Shown here: piece by piece, positions 42,159 to 53,501 of the stretch
How positions within the stretch are numbered: position 1 is the first letter of the stretch
Layout of the letters: the number at the start of each line of letters is the position of its first letter
DNA from: Burkholderia pseudomultivorans
GTDB taxonomy: Bacteria; Pseudomonadota; Gammaproteobacteria; Burkholderiales; Burkholderiaceae
Direction of reading: 5' to 3'
Length of the DNA stretch: 64,000 bases
NCBI RefSeq assembly: GCF_001718415.1
Contig: NZ_CP013378.1
Coordinates: forward strand, 3,472,001 to 3,536,000
Notes under the pieces: generated by a model
Seen by the model: the letters and a program-made list of their open reading frames with translations, nothing else
Told to the model about the DNA's origin: nothing
The model's database searches: none
Program-made: the position numbers and the translations under genes

Positions 42159-42950
42159 TCAGTTCGGCAGCCCGTTGACGACGATCAGCACCGCCCACCC
42201 TAGCAGGACGATGCCCAACGGTGCGCTAAGTCGGCGTCCGTGGGGCAGATTCTTCTCGGCCGACATCACTGCGCCGAGCGCCAGCATCCATCCAATGCTG
42301 CCGGTACCAACGGCAAACATCAGGCACATCAGCACCCAGCAACATCCGACGCAAAACAGGCCATGACGTATCCCGAGCAGGAAGCTGTCGCGATGCGCGT
42401 TGCTTCCGTGCCACTGCTCGCTGACAAACATCAGCGGGGAGCGACATTTGTCGAGACACCGGTACTTGATCGAACTGAACTGATACCCGCCTGCGAGCGC
42501 CAGTATGGCGGCACCGACGACCCATCCATGCCACGCCAGCCACGGTGTCCGCCGCACCAGTTCGTGCAGGCCCGCATCGCTTGCGTGAGCAAGGAGGCCG
42601 AACGCGCTCCACACGGACAGATAACCGAGCACCACCAGCAGCAGCAGGCGCTTGCGATCCGGGCGCGCGGCTGTCAACCGCTCGAATATCTGCAGCAACG
42701 GCAGCATGGTCGGCAACATCATGGCCACGATGATCAATAGCCACGCGGCGATGTGCAGAACGGCCGGAACAACGACGAGGCCCGCCGGGGCCACGCTGCA
42801 CAATCCGGCCAAGCCTGTTTCAGACCAGTCGACGTAATGCAGGTAGCGAGCGTAAGGGCTGCTGTCCCACGCCCATAGGATGACCCACGCCGCGGCGATC
42901 AGCGTGACCGCCAGCGGCACGAACAGTCGGGGGCGCGAAACCGCGTTCAT
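42159..42950 (-). CDS. DUF2182 membrane protein (paralogue 1)
   Basis: A 263-residue integral membrane protein with about seven helices. The DUF2182 patterns are visible: AMMLPTMLPLLQIFER, a CLDKCRSPL cysteine pair and GLFCVGCCWVLM. Metal binding has been suggested for the family from such cysteines and histidines. It follows the DUF1326 gene by 36 bases, a pairing typical of the family. The ATG at 42950 is used. A second DUF2182 gene lies at 48360-49169. Confidence 0.82.
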   Translation of the reverse strand: MNAVSRPRLFVPLAVTLIAAAWVILWAWDSSPYARYLHYVDWSETGLAGLCSVAPAGLVVVPAVLHIAAWLLIIVAMMLPTMLPLLQIFERLTAARPDRKRLLLLVVLGYLSVWSAFGLLAHASDAGLHELVRRTPWLAWHGWVVGAAILALAGGYQFSSIKYRCLDKCRSPLMFVSEQWHGSNAHRDSFLLGIRHGLFCVGCCWVLMCLMFAVGTGSIGWMLALGAVMSAEKNLPHGRRLSAPLGIVLLGWAVLIVVNGLPN

Positions 42951-42986
42951 TGCGATACCCGGACAATAGGCAAGCGCCCGCGACAA

Positions 42987-43589
42987 TCACGACTGGAAGG
43001 CGAAATATCCTTGAATGGCGTTGTGTCCGTGCAGATCGACATCGATGTCGAGTTTCGGTTCGTGCATCCGGAACGTGCCGGCCTTGCCGACGAACGCGGG
43101 GGACCCTGGAATCGTCGAGAAAATGCTTTCGACCAGTTTCGTCGGCTCGCCGGTGGGGCCGAGGTACGGTTCGAGTTCGGCGTAAGTGGCGTTGCCGACC
43201 TTGAGGGTGCCTTTGCCCTCCTGCACGTCGAACGCGATCGGGGCGCGCTCGATCGCCACGATCTCGCCGAACAGTTGGGCGAAATCGGCTATCGGGCCGC
43301 CGTGCTCGCCCCGATAGACGCTGGCGAGCGCCTCGTATTGGGCGTCGCTCGCGCGCTCGTCGATGAAAAGGATCACACGCCAGTTGCCCTGCAACACGTT
43401 GCCCGGAAGGAATGCGGCACAGGCGACCGTCAATCCCGATATGTCCACACCGTCCACTGCGCCCTTGTCATAGTGATAGGCGACGGTCGCCTTGCAGGTG
43501 CCGTTGTCGGGATCCTCGCCGATCCAGCAGGGGCAAAGTACCTTGCAATCGCACACTTCCAGTATGCGTCCCTCCAGGCTGTAGCTCAT
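42987..43589 (-). CDS. DUF1326 protein
   Basis: A 200-residue soluble protein. The N-terminal cysteines C13, C15, C19 and C21 in EVCDCKVLCPCWIGED are the family's likely metal site. The rest is beta-rich and of unknown function. CGGAGG lies before the ATG at 43589. It is encoded upstream of DUF2182, and the two may work together in metal or redox chemistry (inference). Confidence 0.85.
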   Translation of the reverse strand: MSYSLEGRILEVCDCKVLCPCWIGEDPDNGTCKATVAYHYDKGAVDGVDISGLTVACAAFLPGNVLQGNWRVILFIDERASDAQYEALASVYRGEHGGPIADFAQLFGEIVAIERAPIAFDVQEGKGTLKVGNATYAELEPYLGPTGEPTKLVESIFSTIPGSPAFVGKAGTFRMHEPKLDIDVDLHGHNAIQGYFAFQS

Positions 43590-44316
43590 GATGACCTCCG
43601 CTGCCGCGCACGCCCCGGACATGACCGGTACCAAGCTTTAAATATATTCATCCCCGGCGGACTCGGCGGGTAATTTGAAATATATGAAAACCCTAGGCCG
43701 CCTGGGTTGCGGCCTGCGCCGGTTCGCGGCTCGCCGTCCGTTTACGCCGGGATTTCCCGGCGCACCATGAGGTGCGAGACTGAGGTGATTTCTCCTACGA
43801 TTGCTGCAGAAGTCAGCGCGATCGGGAGCGTCAGGCTTTGCCGAATGACCGCTTCCCGGCACGGCGTTCCGGAGACGGCTCCTGACGCCATCCGCCCGAA
43901 GCGGAGTCTATTGACGCAGGCTCGATCTGACATGAAGCCCGGCTTGCGAAGATCGAGGAGCGAGCCGATTCACTCTCGATAAACTATGTCGTCCTAATTT
44001 CTGATCCGACGACAGTCGCAAGCCGTGGTCAGAAACCGCCCCCTTCAACCGAGCTACTGGCACGTCGGCGTTCAGACAGGGGCCCAGGTACCGTCAATGA
44101 GTCTGACGGTATCAAGCAGGCTCTGCGCACAGACTCTGCTGATACCGTCAGAAATACCGTCAAATCGGGGGCGCTGCCACCCGACACGACATCGACTGAA
44201 ACGAAAAAATCCTCGCGACTTTCAACAGGTCAGACATCACTCTGGCAATCGATAATCGAGCACGATTATTTACCAGCTGACAGAACCAGATGATTCAACA
44301 GAGGATTTTCCCGCCC
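43590..44316. other. Gene-free region downstream of guaA
   Basis: About 730 bases with lower GC and no supported gene. It holds the TACCGTCA-type palindrome at 44102-44152. Small frames here lack binding sites and similarity. Confidence 0.55.
44089..44162. repeat. TACCGTCA repeats forming a long inverted repeat
   Basis: TACCGTCA occurs at 44089, 44143 and 44155, and as its complement at 44104. The arms 44102-44119 and 44136-44152 pair over 17 bases with one extra A, around a 16-base loop. No T tract follows. This could be a binding array for a recombinase or regulator left near guaA (inference). Confidence 0.7.
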
Positions 44317-45936
<1,620 letters not shown>

Positions 45937-46043
45937 GGCTGCGGACGGGATGAAGAGAATAAGAAAAGCAGCGCATCGAGCGCTGCGTCAAAAGCATGGA
46001 CAGCGGCGTCGGGCGGCAGGCGGCACGCGCGACGCATGGCCGG

Positions 46044-46646
46044 TCAATCCTGCATCGGCGGGCGCTCGTCGAGTGCGACGGTGCCAGACGATCTGCCGGA
46101 GGCGGTCGAAGCCGCGGGAGACGACGGTGCGACAGGCGCCACCGGGCGGCTGACGACCGGCTCGACCCGCTGCGGCGCGGCTGCCGGCATCGCCGGCTCG
46201 CCCGCAGGCGTGGCCGGCGCACGCGCGTCGAGCGCCTGCGCCTTCTCGCGCCGCCGCACGGCCGACGCGAGACGCACGCCGCCGAGACCGAGCACGATCA
46301 GCGCGACGCCGGCAATCGCCGACAGCACCCGGCCGGCCGCCGCGAGCGCGGGACCGTTGCCGGTGCCGATCGACCACACGATCGTCAGCACGCCGGTCAG
46401 CCAGTTCACGTGGCCGACCGCGCGTGCGACGGGCGCCGTCAGGTCGCCGTTGATCGCCGCATGAAACGCCAGCCACGCGAGCCCGAGCAGCGCGATGCCG
46501 AACGCCTGGCCGAGCATCGCCGGCTGGACGTTCGCAAGCTGCAGCGCGTTGAACAGCGCCTGCCAGGGCGTCAGCACGAACAGCACGCCGAACGCCAGCA
46601 GCAGCACGGCATCGATGATCAGCACGGCTCGCAGCAGCGGTTTCAT
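46044..46646 (-). CDS. Membrane protein between guaB and guaA
   Basis: A 200-residue protein with four hydrophobic helices in its first two-thirds (for example AVLIIDAVLLLAFGVLFVL, GVALIVLGLGGVRLA) and a Pro/Ala/Ser-rich cytoplasmic tail. I recognise no named family. It sits 6 bases from the end of guaB, likely co-transcribed, but a link to GMP synthesis is not implied. Confidence 0.75.
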   Translation of the reverse strand: MKPLLRAVLIIDAVLLLAFGVLFVLTPWQALFNALQLANVQPAMLGQAFGIALLGLAWLAFHAAINGDLTAPVARAVGHVNWLTGVLTIVWSIGTGNGPALAAAGRVLSAIAGVALIVLGLGGVRLASAVRRREKAQALDARAPATPAGEPAMPAAAPQRVEPVVSRPVAPVAPSSPAASTASGRSSGTVALDERPPMQD

Positions 46647-46652
46647 CGGCAA

Positions 46653-48113
46653 TCAGTCCACGTGGTAGTTCGGGGCTTCCTTCGTGATCTGCACGTCGTG
46701 CACGTGCGACTCGCGCATGCCCGCGGCGGTGATCTGGACGAATTCGGCCTTCTCGTGCAGCTCGTCGATGGTCCGGCAGCCGCAGTAGCCCATGCTCGCG
46801 CGCACGCCGCCAACCAGCTGGAACAGGATCGCGTTGACCGAACCCTTGTACGCGACGCGACCTTCGATGCCCTCCGGCACGAGCTTGTCGATGTTCGCCG
46901 AGTTGTCCTGGAAGTAGCGGTCGGCCGCACCGTCCTTCATCGCGCCGACGGAGCCCATGCCGCGATACGACTTGTACTGGCGGCCCTGGTACAGGAACAC
47001 GTCGCCCGGCGCCTCTTCGGTGCCCGCGAACATGCTGCCCATCATCACCGCATTCGCGCCGGCCGCGAGGGCCTTCGACACGTCGCCCGAGAAACGCACG
47101 CCGCCGTCGGCGATGCACGGCACGCCGGTGCCCTTCAGCGCCTCGGCGACGTTCGCGATCGCGCTGATCTGCGGCACGCCGACGCCCGCGACGATCCGCG
47201 TCGTGCAGATCGAGCCCGGGCCGATACCGACCTTGACAGCGTCCGCGCCGTATTCGACGAGCGCCTTCGCGGCGGCGGCCGTCGCGATGTTGCCGCCGAT
47301 CACCTCGACGTGCGGGAAGTTCTGCTTGACCCAGCGCACGCGCTCGAGCACGCCCTTGCTGTGGCCGTGCGCGGTATCGACGACGATCACGTCGACGCCG
47401 GCCTGCACCAGCAGCTCGACGCGTTCTTCGTTGTCCGGGCCGACGCCGACCGCCGCGCCCGCGCGCAGCTTGCCGTGCTCGTCCTTGCACGCGTCCGGGT
47501 GCTCGGTCTGCTTCGTGATGTCCTTGACGGTCATCAGGCCGCGCAGTTCGAACGCGTCGTTGACGACCAGCACGCGCTCGAGGCGGTGGCTGTGCATCAG
47601 CGCCTTCGCTTCGGCGAGCGGCGTGCCTTCCTTGACGGTGACGAGGCGTTCGCGCGGCGTCATGATCGACTTGACCGGCTCGTCGAGGCGCGTTTCGAAA
47701 CGCAGGTCGCGGTTCGTGACGATGCCGACGAGCTGCGGGCCCTCGACGACCGGGAAGCCCGAGATGCCATGCTGGCGCGACAGCGCGATCACGTCGCGCA
47801 CCTTCATCTGCGGCGGCACCGTGATCGGGTCGCGCACGACGCCCGACTCGAAACGCTTGACCTTCGCGACTTCGCGGGCCTGCTCGGCCGGCGTGAGGTT
47901 CTTGTGGATGATGCCGACGCCGCCCTGCTGCGCCATCGCGATCGCGAGACGACCTTCGGTGACGGTGTCCATCGCGGCGGACACGAGCGGCATGTTCAGG
48001 GAGATGTTGCGGGTCAGCCTGGTCTTGAGGCTGGTGTCGCGCGGCAGAACGTCGGAGAACGCCGGGACGAGGAGCACGTCATCGAAAGTGAGTGCTTTTT
48101 GGATCAGACGCAT
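46653..48113 (-). CDS. guaB: Inosine-5'-monophosphate dehydrogenase
   Basis: A 486-residue enzyme making XMP from IMP, the rate-limiting step of guanine nucleotide synthesis. A TIM barrel carries the catalytic cysteine in GPGSICTTR near residue 302, with two CBS domains inserted at about 95-205 ([20 protein letters not shown] is the first). The start [17 protein letters not shown] is standard. Confidence 0.98.
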   Translation of the reverse strand: MRLIQKALTFDDVLLVPAFSDVLPRDTSLKTRLTRNISLNMPLVSAAMDTVTEGRLAIAMAQQGGVGIIHKNLTPAEQAREVAKVKRFESGVVRDPITVPPQMKVRDVIALSRQHGISGFPVVEGPQLVGIVTNRDLRFETRLDEPVKSIMTPRERLVTVKEGTPLAEAKALMHSHRLERVLVVNDAFELRGLMTVKDITKQTEHPDACKDEHGKLRAGAAVGVGPDNEERVELLVQAGVDVIVVDTAHGHSKGVLERVRWVKQNFPHVEVIGGNIATAAAAKALVEYGADAVKVGIGPGSICTTRIVAGVGVPQISAIANVAEALKGTGVPCIADGGVRFSGDVSKALAAGANAVMMGSMFAGTEEAPGDVFLYQGRQYKSYRGMGSVGAMKDGAADRYFQDNSANIDKLVPEGIEGRVAYKGSVNAILFQLVGGVRASMGYCGCRTIDELHEKAEFVQITAAGMRESHVHDVQITKEAPNYHVD

Positions 48114-48359
48114 GGCAAATCCTATGGGCGCAAAAGCGAATTATACGCGAAGCGCCGTGAATTTTCACAACACGAACAACGGGTTAGCCCTTTCCGGACG
48201 TTCGGGGGCCGAATCGTTCGAATCGTCGTTCGGTTCGTTTTCGATCGCCTTTCGTTTCCCCCCGGCAGGGAGCCGTTCGCGCAATGGGCCGCGTCGGGCG
48301 CTGGCGCGCGCCGTTTCGGGCCGCGTCCGGTCGGAGGAACGTTGCGCGCCCTCCTCTCG

Positions 48360-49169
48360 CTACACAACGCCTGCCGCGCGCGCGAGCATCGCGACACCCG
48401 CCCCGATGGCAATGCCGCCGACGATCCGCGCGATCTGGCGACCCGCCGGCATCAACCGCTCGGCCGCGATCGCGACCGTCACCGCGACCATTGCGCGCAG
48501 GTCCATGATGCCGGCGGCCAGCGCGACGGCCATCAGGTTCCCGCAGCACGCGCCGCAATCCCGCGCGGTCCGGATCCCGAACCGCCACGCGGCGCCGGCG
48601 CCCGCGCGCGGCACGTCCCCGCCTGCCGCCGCATGCCGGCAGCAGGCCAGCCGGCGCGCCTTCCATCCGGAGAATTGCAGCGCGCCCGCGCCGAGCACCG
48701 TCGCGCCGGCCGCGAACGGCACCGCCCGCGCGAGCGCCGGCAGTCGCGCCGCGGCCGCCATCAGTGCGTCGCCGAGCGGAAATACCAGCATGCCGACCAC
48801 CATCCACGCCGAGAAATAGCCGGACGCCATCGCCGCGACATACGCGCTCGCGCGCATGGCGCCCGGCACGCTCGCGCCGAGCCGGCGCCGGTAGCGCCAC
48901 AGCGCCGGCGCGAGCACGGGCAGCATCATCGTCACAATCATCGCGCCCCACATTCCGCAGAACGCCGCGAACGCGTCGCCGGCCCGCGAGCCGCACGGAC
49001 GCAGCCAGGCGGCCGACATCGTCCAGCCGCCGTGCATCGGCACGCCGGCCATCGCGTCCATCGATGCGTGCTGCACCAGCATCGCCGCGGCGGCGGCCGC
49101 GAACACCGCGGCGAGCACGGCACCGAATCCGCGCCGGTCGGCGCCCGCCTCGACGGCCACGGGTTTCAT
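48360..49169 (-). CDS. DUF2182 membrane protein (paralogue 2)
   Basis: A 269-residue membrane protein with about six to seven helices. It shares MMLPVLAPALWRYRR, WKARRLACCRH and RDCGACCGNLM motifs with the first DUF2182 protein, including the paired cysteines. It is much richer in Ala and GC. It starts 31 bases downstream of the DUF899 gene, on the same strand, so the partner is different from that of paralogue 1. Confidence 0.82.
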   Translation of the reverse strand: MKPVAVEAGADRRGFGAVLAAVFAAAAAAMLVQHASMDAMAGVPMHGGWTMSAAWLRPCGSRAGDAFAAFCGMWGAMIVTMMLPVLAPALWRYRRRLGASVPGAMRASAYVAAMASGYFSAWMVVGMLVFPLGDALMAAAARLPALARAVPFAAGATVLGAGALQFSGWKARRLACCRHAAAGGDVPRAGAGAAWRFGIRTARDCGACCGNLMAVALAAGIMDLRAMVAVTVAIAAERLMPAGRQIARIVGGIAIGAGVAMLARAAGVV

Positions 49170-49200
49170 GGTCCGCTCCGCTCGTCTTGCCCGACCGCGC

Positions 49201-49965
49201 TCAGCCGCGCGCGTACTCGTCGTGCCGGCGCCACCAGACACCCGTCTCGTTGCGCCCGCGCGGCGCGCGGTCGAGCCACTGGTACATCCCCCACAAGCCG
49301 TCGAGGCCGCGCGCATAGGTCGAATACGTGTGATAGACGACGCCGTCCTCGCACACGAACGCGCTCATCCCCGGCCGGTCGAGCGAGTAGGTGGCCGCAT
49401 CGGTGCCGCACGTCGCCGCGAACTGCGCGACGGCCGGCGGCGGCGGATCCATGTCCATCGCGTGGCCCGCGCGGGCGTAGTTGTATTCGACCTCGCCTGC
49501 GCGCTGCTGTGTTTCGGTGAACGACACATTGAAGTCGAAGTTGAAATCGCTGCCGACCGACGACGCCCACGGAAACCGCCAGCCCATCCGCTGCCGGTAG
49601 GCCAGCAGCTTCGCGAGCGGTGCGCGCGACACGGCCGTGAGCGTCACGTCGTGATTCGCCAGATGGACGGCAAAGCCGTCGAAGCCGTCGGCGAGCGCCG
49701 AGCAGGACGGGCACCCGGCCCGGTAGTCGGGGCCGAACATGAAGTGATAGACGAGCAGCTGCGAGCGACCGAGAAACAGGTCCGCCAGCGTCGCCGGCCC
49801 GTCGGCGGTGTCGAACCGGTAGGTCTTGTCGACCCGCACCCGGGGCAGCGCCTGGCGCCGCCGTGCGAGTTCGTCGCTCTGCCGCGTCAACGCCTTTTCG
49901 GCATCGAGCAGCGAAATCCGCGCAGCCAGCCATTCGTCGCGCGTTCCGGTCGGGTGAGTCGTCAT
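49201..49965 (-). CDS. DUF899 thioredoxin-like protein
   Basis: A 254-residue protein of the DUF899 family, thioredoxin-fold-like, with GPDYRAGCPSCSALADG (C85, C88) as the active-site-like CxxC. RDEWLAARISLLDAEKALTR is the family N-terminus. Function is unknown. GGAGG is placed 8 bases before the ATG at 49965, so it is preferred over ATG 49980. It diverges from a regulator-like gene. Confidence 0.9.
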   Translation of the reverse strand: MTTHPTGTRDEWLAARISLLDAEKALTRQSDELARRRQALPRVRVDKTYRFDTADGPATLADLFLGRSQLLVYHFMFGPDYRAGCPSCSALADGFDGFAVHLANHDVTLTAVSRAPLAKLLAYRQRMGWRFPWASSVGSDFNFDFNVSFTETQQRAGEVEYNYARAGHAMDMDPPPPAVAQFAATCGTDAATYSLDRPGMSAFVCEDGVVYHTYSTYARGLDGLWGMYQWLDRAPRGRNETGVWWRRHDEYARG

Positions 49966-50079
49966 CGTGGGTGCCTCCATTCGGTCTGTATCCGGGCACG
50001 GCGTACCGGGCCGTGTGCGTGGTGCTAGATTAGTGCCGGGCATCGAACCGGAGGGAGTGACAAGTGTGTCGGGATTCGA

Positions 50080-51300
50080 ATGGATTCGCTGATCACTGCG
50101 GCCGCGCGCGCACTCGCGGTCGGTGACGCGCTCGGCGCGCTGAACCGCGTCGCGCTGCGCGACGATGCGCCCGCGCTGGCCTTGCGCGGCATCGCGATGG
50201 CGCAGCTCGGCGACTTCGAGCGCGCGCGCGTGCTGGTCCGCGGCGCGGCACGCGCGTTCGGCGCGAAGGAAGCGGTGGCCCACGCGCGCTGCGTGGTCGC
50301 GGAAGCCGAGATCGCGCTCGCGTCGCGCGATCTCGGCTGGCCGTGGCGTGCGCTCGATGCGGCGTGCGCGACGCTCGACGCGCACGGCGATCGCGCGAAT
50401 GCCGCGCATGCGCGCTATCTGCATGTGCGTCGCCTGCTGCTGATCGGACACGTCGACCAAGCCGAACGGCTGCTCGCGACGCTCGACCCCGCGCCGCTAC
50501 CCGCCGCATTGTGCGCCACGCACGAACTGATCGCGGCCGGCATCGCGATGCGCCGCATCCGCGCACACACCGCCCGCGCGGCACTCGCACGTGCACGCGA
50601 GGCCGCGCACGACGCGGGCATCGCCGCGCTGACGGCCGAAGTCGACGCCGCATGCCGGCTGCTGGCCGCCCCGGCGGCGCGGCTCATCGTGCGCGGCGCA
50701 TCGCGGCTCGCATCGCTCGACGAAGTCGAGGCGCTGCTGGCATCGAGCGCGCTCGTCTTCGATGCGTGTCGTCATACGGTGCGCGACGCGCGCACGACCG
50801 TGTCGCTCGCGCGCCGCCCGGTGCTGTTCGAACTCGCGCGCCTGCTCGGCGAAGCGTGGCCCGCCGACGTGTCGCGCCACGCGCTGGTGGCCGCCGCGTT
50901 CCGCGCGAAACAGGCGGACGAGTCGCATCGCGCGCGGCTGCGTGTCGAGATCGGACGGCTGCGTGCGGTGCTGCGGCCGCTCGCGAACCTCAACGCGACA
51001 CCGCGCGGCTTCGCACTCGAGCCGCTCGGCGTGCGCGAGACCGTCGTGCTCGCGCGCCCGGTCGACGACCGCCACCCGGCCGTGCTGGCGCTGCTCGCCG
51101 ACGGCGAAGCGTGGTCGAGTTCGGCGCTGGCGCTCGCGCTCGGCGCGAGCCAGCGCACCGTGCAGCGCGCGCTCGACGCACTCGGGGAAGCCGGCAAGGT
51201 GCAGGCGATCGGCCGCGGCCGCGCGCGCCGCTGGATGATGCCGCCGCTGCCCGGATTCGCGACGACCTTGTTACTCCCCACGCTGGTGCCGGACGACTAG
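50080..51300 (+). CDS. Helix-turn-helix domain protein with long helical N-terminus
   Basis: A 406-residue protein. Residues 1-200 are helical repeats (TPR-like), followed by a response-regulator-linked HTH-like part, and the C-terminus about 335-395 holds a winged HTH (ALALALGASQRTVQRALDALGEAGKV). It probably controls the divergent DUF899 gene and/or the propeller gene next door (inference). No signal peptide. Confidence 0.8.
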   Translation: MDSLITAAARALAVGDALGALNRVALRDDAPALALRGIAMAQLGDFERARVLVRGAARAFGAKEAVAHARCVVAEAEIALASRDLGWPWRALDAACATLDAHGDRANAAHARYLHVRRLLLIGHVDQAERLLATLDPAPLPAALCATHELIAAGIAMRRIRAHTARAALARAREAAHDAGIAALTAEVDAACRLLAAPAARLIVRGASRLASLDEVEALLASSALVFDACRHTVRDARTTVSLARRPVLFELARLLGEAWPADVSRHALVAAAFRAKQADESHRARLRVEIGRLRAVLRPLANLNATPRGFALEPLGVRETVVLARPVDDRHPAVLALLADGEAWSSSALALALGASQRTVQRALDALGEAGKVQAIGRGRARRWMMPPLPGFATTLLLPTLVPDD

Positions 51301-51358
51301 GATCCGTTTACGCGGGCAGCACCCGACGAAACCCCTATCGAACGACGAGGCGACGACG

Positions 51359-52048
51359 ATGAAACGATCAAAGGCAGACATCATGCGCGAATACGGCCCG
51401 TTTCCGGGCGTCGACGGCGTACACGGCGTCACGTTCGACGGACGACACGTATGGTTCGCGTCCGGCGACAAGCTGAACGCGCTCGATCCGGAGCGCGGCA
51501 CGACACTGCGGGCGCTCGATATCGCCGCGCACGCGGGCACCGCCTTCGACGGCCGCCATCTGTTCCAGATCGTCGAGGACCGGATCGAGAAAATCGATCC
51601 GGAATCGGGCCGCGTGCTCGCGACGATCCCCGCGCCCGGCGGCGGCGGCGATTCCGGGCTCGCCTGGGCCGAAGGCACCTTGTGGGTCGGCCAGTACCGC
51701 GAGCGCAAGATCCACCAGGTCGATCCGCAATCGGGCGCGGTGCTGCGCACGATCGAATCGAATCGCTTCGTCACCGGCGTGACATGGGTCGACGGCGAGT
51801 TGTGGCACGGCACCTGGGAAGCCGACCAGAGCGAATTGCGGCGCATCGATCCGCAGACCGGACAGGTACTGGAGCAACTCGACATGCCGGACGGCATCGG
51901 GGTGTCGGGGCTCGAATCGGACGGCGGCGAGCGTTTCTTCTGCGGCGGCGGCAACAGCGGCAAGCTGCGCGCCGTGCGCCGCCCCGCGCGCAACGCCTCG
52001 CACGACGACGGCAGCGCAACCGACGCCGATCACGCGCCCGGCCGCTGA
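51359..52048 (+). CDS. Beta-propeller (Vgb/YVTN-like) protein
   Basis: A 229-residue soluble protein with repeated blades of about 45 residues: FDGRHVWFASGDKLNALDPE, FDGRHLFQIVEDRIEKIDPE, WAEGTLWVGQYRERKIHQVD, VDGELWHGTWEADQSELRRID. No signal peptide. The tail is charged and disordered. Such modules occur as streptogramin lyase-like or sensor proteins; here function is unknown. It follows the HTH protein by 58 bases on the same strand. Confidence 0.8.
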   Translation: MKRSKADIMREYGPFPGVDGVHGVTFDGRHVWFASGDKLNALDPERGTTLRALDIAAHAGTAFDGRHLFQIVEDRIEKIDPESGRVLATIPAPGGGGDSGLAWAEGTLWVGQYRERKIHQVDPQSGAVLRTIESNRFVTGVTWVDGELWHGTWEADQSELRRIDPQTGQVLEQLDMPDGIGVSGLESDGGERFFCGGGNSGKLRAVRRPARNASHDDGSATDADHAPGR

Positions 52049-52150
52049 CTGACCGGCCCGCCCCGCGCTCCGAGTGCAGGAATGAACAAGACGCGACGGC
52101 ACCGCCGCCGCTAAGATGCGCGCTCGTCAGTGATTCGTTCGGAGCAGTCG

Positions 52151-53125
52151 ATGCAGCGCGGTGTGGTGTATGGTGTCCTGGCCGGTGCCCTGTGGGGCAT
52201 GGTGTTTCTCGTTCCGCGGCTGCTGACCGACTTCTCGCCGCTGCTGCTGAGCATCGGCCGCTACGCGATGTACGGTCTCGTCTCGTGCGCGGCCGCGCTG
52301 CCGGCCGCGCGTTCGCTGCTCGCGCGACTGACCCGCGCCGACCTGGTCGCGCTCGTGCGGCTCGCGCTGATCGGCAACGTCGCGTACTACCTGCTGCTGG
52401 CCTGCGCGGTGCACCTGATCGGCATCGCGCCGACGTCGCTGATCGTCGGCGTGCTGCCCGTGACCGTCACGCTCGTCGGCCTCGGCGACCACGGCGCGAT
52501 GCCGCTGCGACGCCTCGTCGGGCCGCTCGCGCTGGTCGTCGCCGGCATCGCGTGCATCAACGTCGACCTGTTCACGTCGTCGGCCTCGCACGCGACCACG
52601 CTCGGCCAGAAACTCGCCGGCATCGCGTGCGCCAGCGGCGCGCTGGCAAGCTGGACCTGGTATGCGGTCGCCAACGCGCGCTACCTGCAGCGCCATCATC
52701 GTTTCAGCGGCAACGAATGGTCGGTGCTGTGGGGCGTCGTGACGGGGCTGATCGGCGCGCTTTGCTGGGCCGTGATCCTCGCGCTGCCGGCCGGCACCGT
52801 GCAGGCCGCGGTTCCGGCCTCGCGCTGGCAACTGTTCTGGCTGCTGAACCTGGTGCTCGCGATCGGCGCGTCGTGGCTCGGCAACGGGCTGTGGAACGCC
52901 GCGTCGAAGCGCTTGCCGCTGACGCTGTCGGGCCAGCTGATCGTGTTCGAGACCGCGTTCGCGATGCTGTACGCGTTCATCTACGACCAGCGGATGCCGC
53001 GCCTGCTCGAGATCGCCGCGCTCGCGCTGCTGCTGGCGGGCGTCTACGCGTCGGTGCGCCGGCATGGCGATACCGGCGAGCCGCCGCGGCGTGCAGCGGC
53101 GAACGCGAACGTCACCGCGCACTGA
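52151..53125 (+). CDS. DMT-family (EamA) transporter
   Basis: A 324-residue inner-membrane transporter with ten helices in two EamA halves. The start MQRGVVYGVLAGALWGMVFLVPR is characteristic. GGAG 6 bases before ATG 52151 decides the start over GTG 52130. Substrate is unknown; amino acids or metabolites are typical. Confidence 0.88.
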   Translation: MQRGVVYGVLAGALWGMVFLVPRLLTDFSPLLLSIGRYAMYGLVSCAAALPAARSLLARLTRADLVALVRLALIGNVAYYLLLACAVHLIGIAPTSLIVGVLPVTVTLVGLGDHGAMPLRRLVGPLALVVAGIACINVDLFTSSASHATTLGQKLAGIACASGALASWTWYAVANARYLQRHHRFSGNEWSVLWGVVTGLIGALCWAVILALPAGTVQAAVPASRWQLFWLLNLVLAIGASWLGNGLWNAASKRLPLTLSGQLIVFETAFAMLYAFIYDQRMPRLLEIAALALLLAGVYASVRRHGDTGEPPRRAAANANVTAH

Positions 53126-53173
53126 GCGCGGCGACGTTTGATCGGACGAATGACGGAAACAACGGACCGCGCG

Positions 53174-53497
53174 TCAGCGCGCGTCCTTGTGCATCCACTT
53201 GCGGCCCTCGATGGAGCCGTCGCGGCGCGACTTGTCGACGCGCCGCTGGCGCGCGATTTTCGGATCGACGATCAGCGGGCGGTAGATCTCGACGCGGTCG
53301 TGATCGGCGAGCGGCGCATCGAGCGGCGCGAGCTTGCCGTACACGCCCGTCTTCGCGTGGGCGAGATCGATCTCCGGGTGCATCGCCAGCACGCCGCTCG
53401 CCTCGATCGCCGCGCGCACGGTCGCGCCTTCGGGCAAGGACACCGGAATCAGCGTCTGGCGATCCGGCAGCGCATAACAGACTTCGATCGACAACAT
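53174..53497 (-). CDS. rnfH: RnfH-family ubiquitin-like protein
   Basis: A 107-residue beta-grasp protein (MLSIEVCYALPDRQTLIPVSLPEG; VEIYRPLIVDPKIARRRR-like end KIARQRRVDKSRR). It is typically paired with ratA, as here, 4 bases apart. Start at ATG 53497, with AGGGG upstream; an ATG at 53514 would overlap ratA more. Confidence 0.9.
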   Translation of the reverse strand: MLSIEVCYALPDRQTLIPVSLPEGATVRAAIEASGVLAMHPEIDLAHAKTGVYGKLAPLDAPLADHDRVEIYRPLIVDPKIARQRRVDKSRRDGSIEGRKWMHKDAR

Positions 53498-53501
53498 CGC
53501 C

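Noticed and set aside
45996..49520. A 1174-residue open frame antisense to guaB and neighbours
   Set aside because: Covers several genuine minus-strand genes; composition (His/Arg/Asp-rich) is typical of antisense frames in high-GC DNA.
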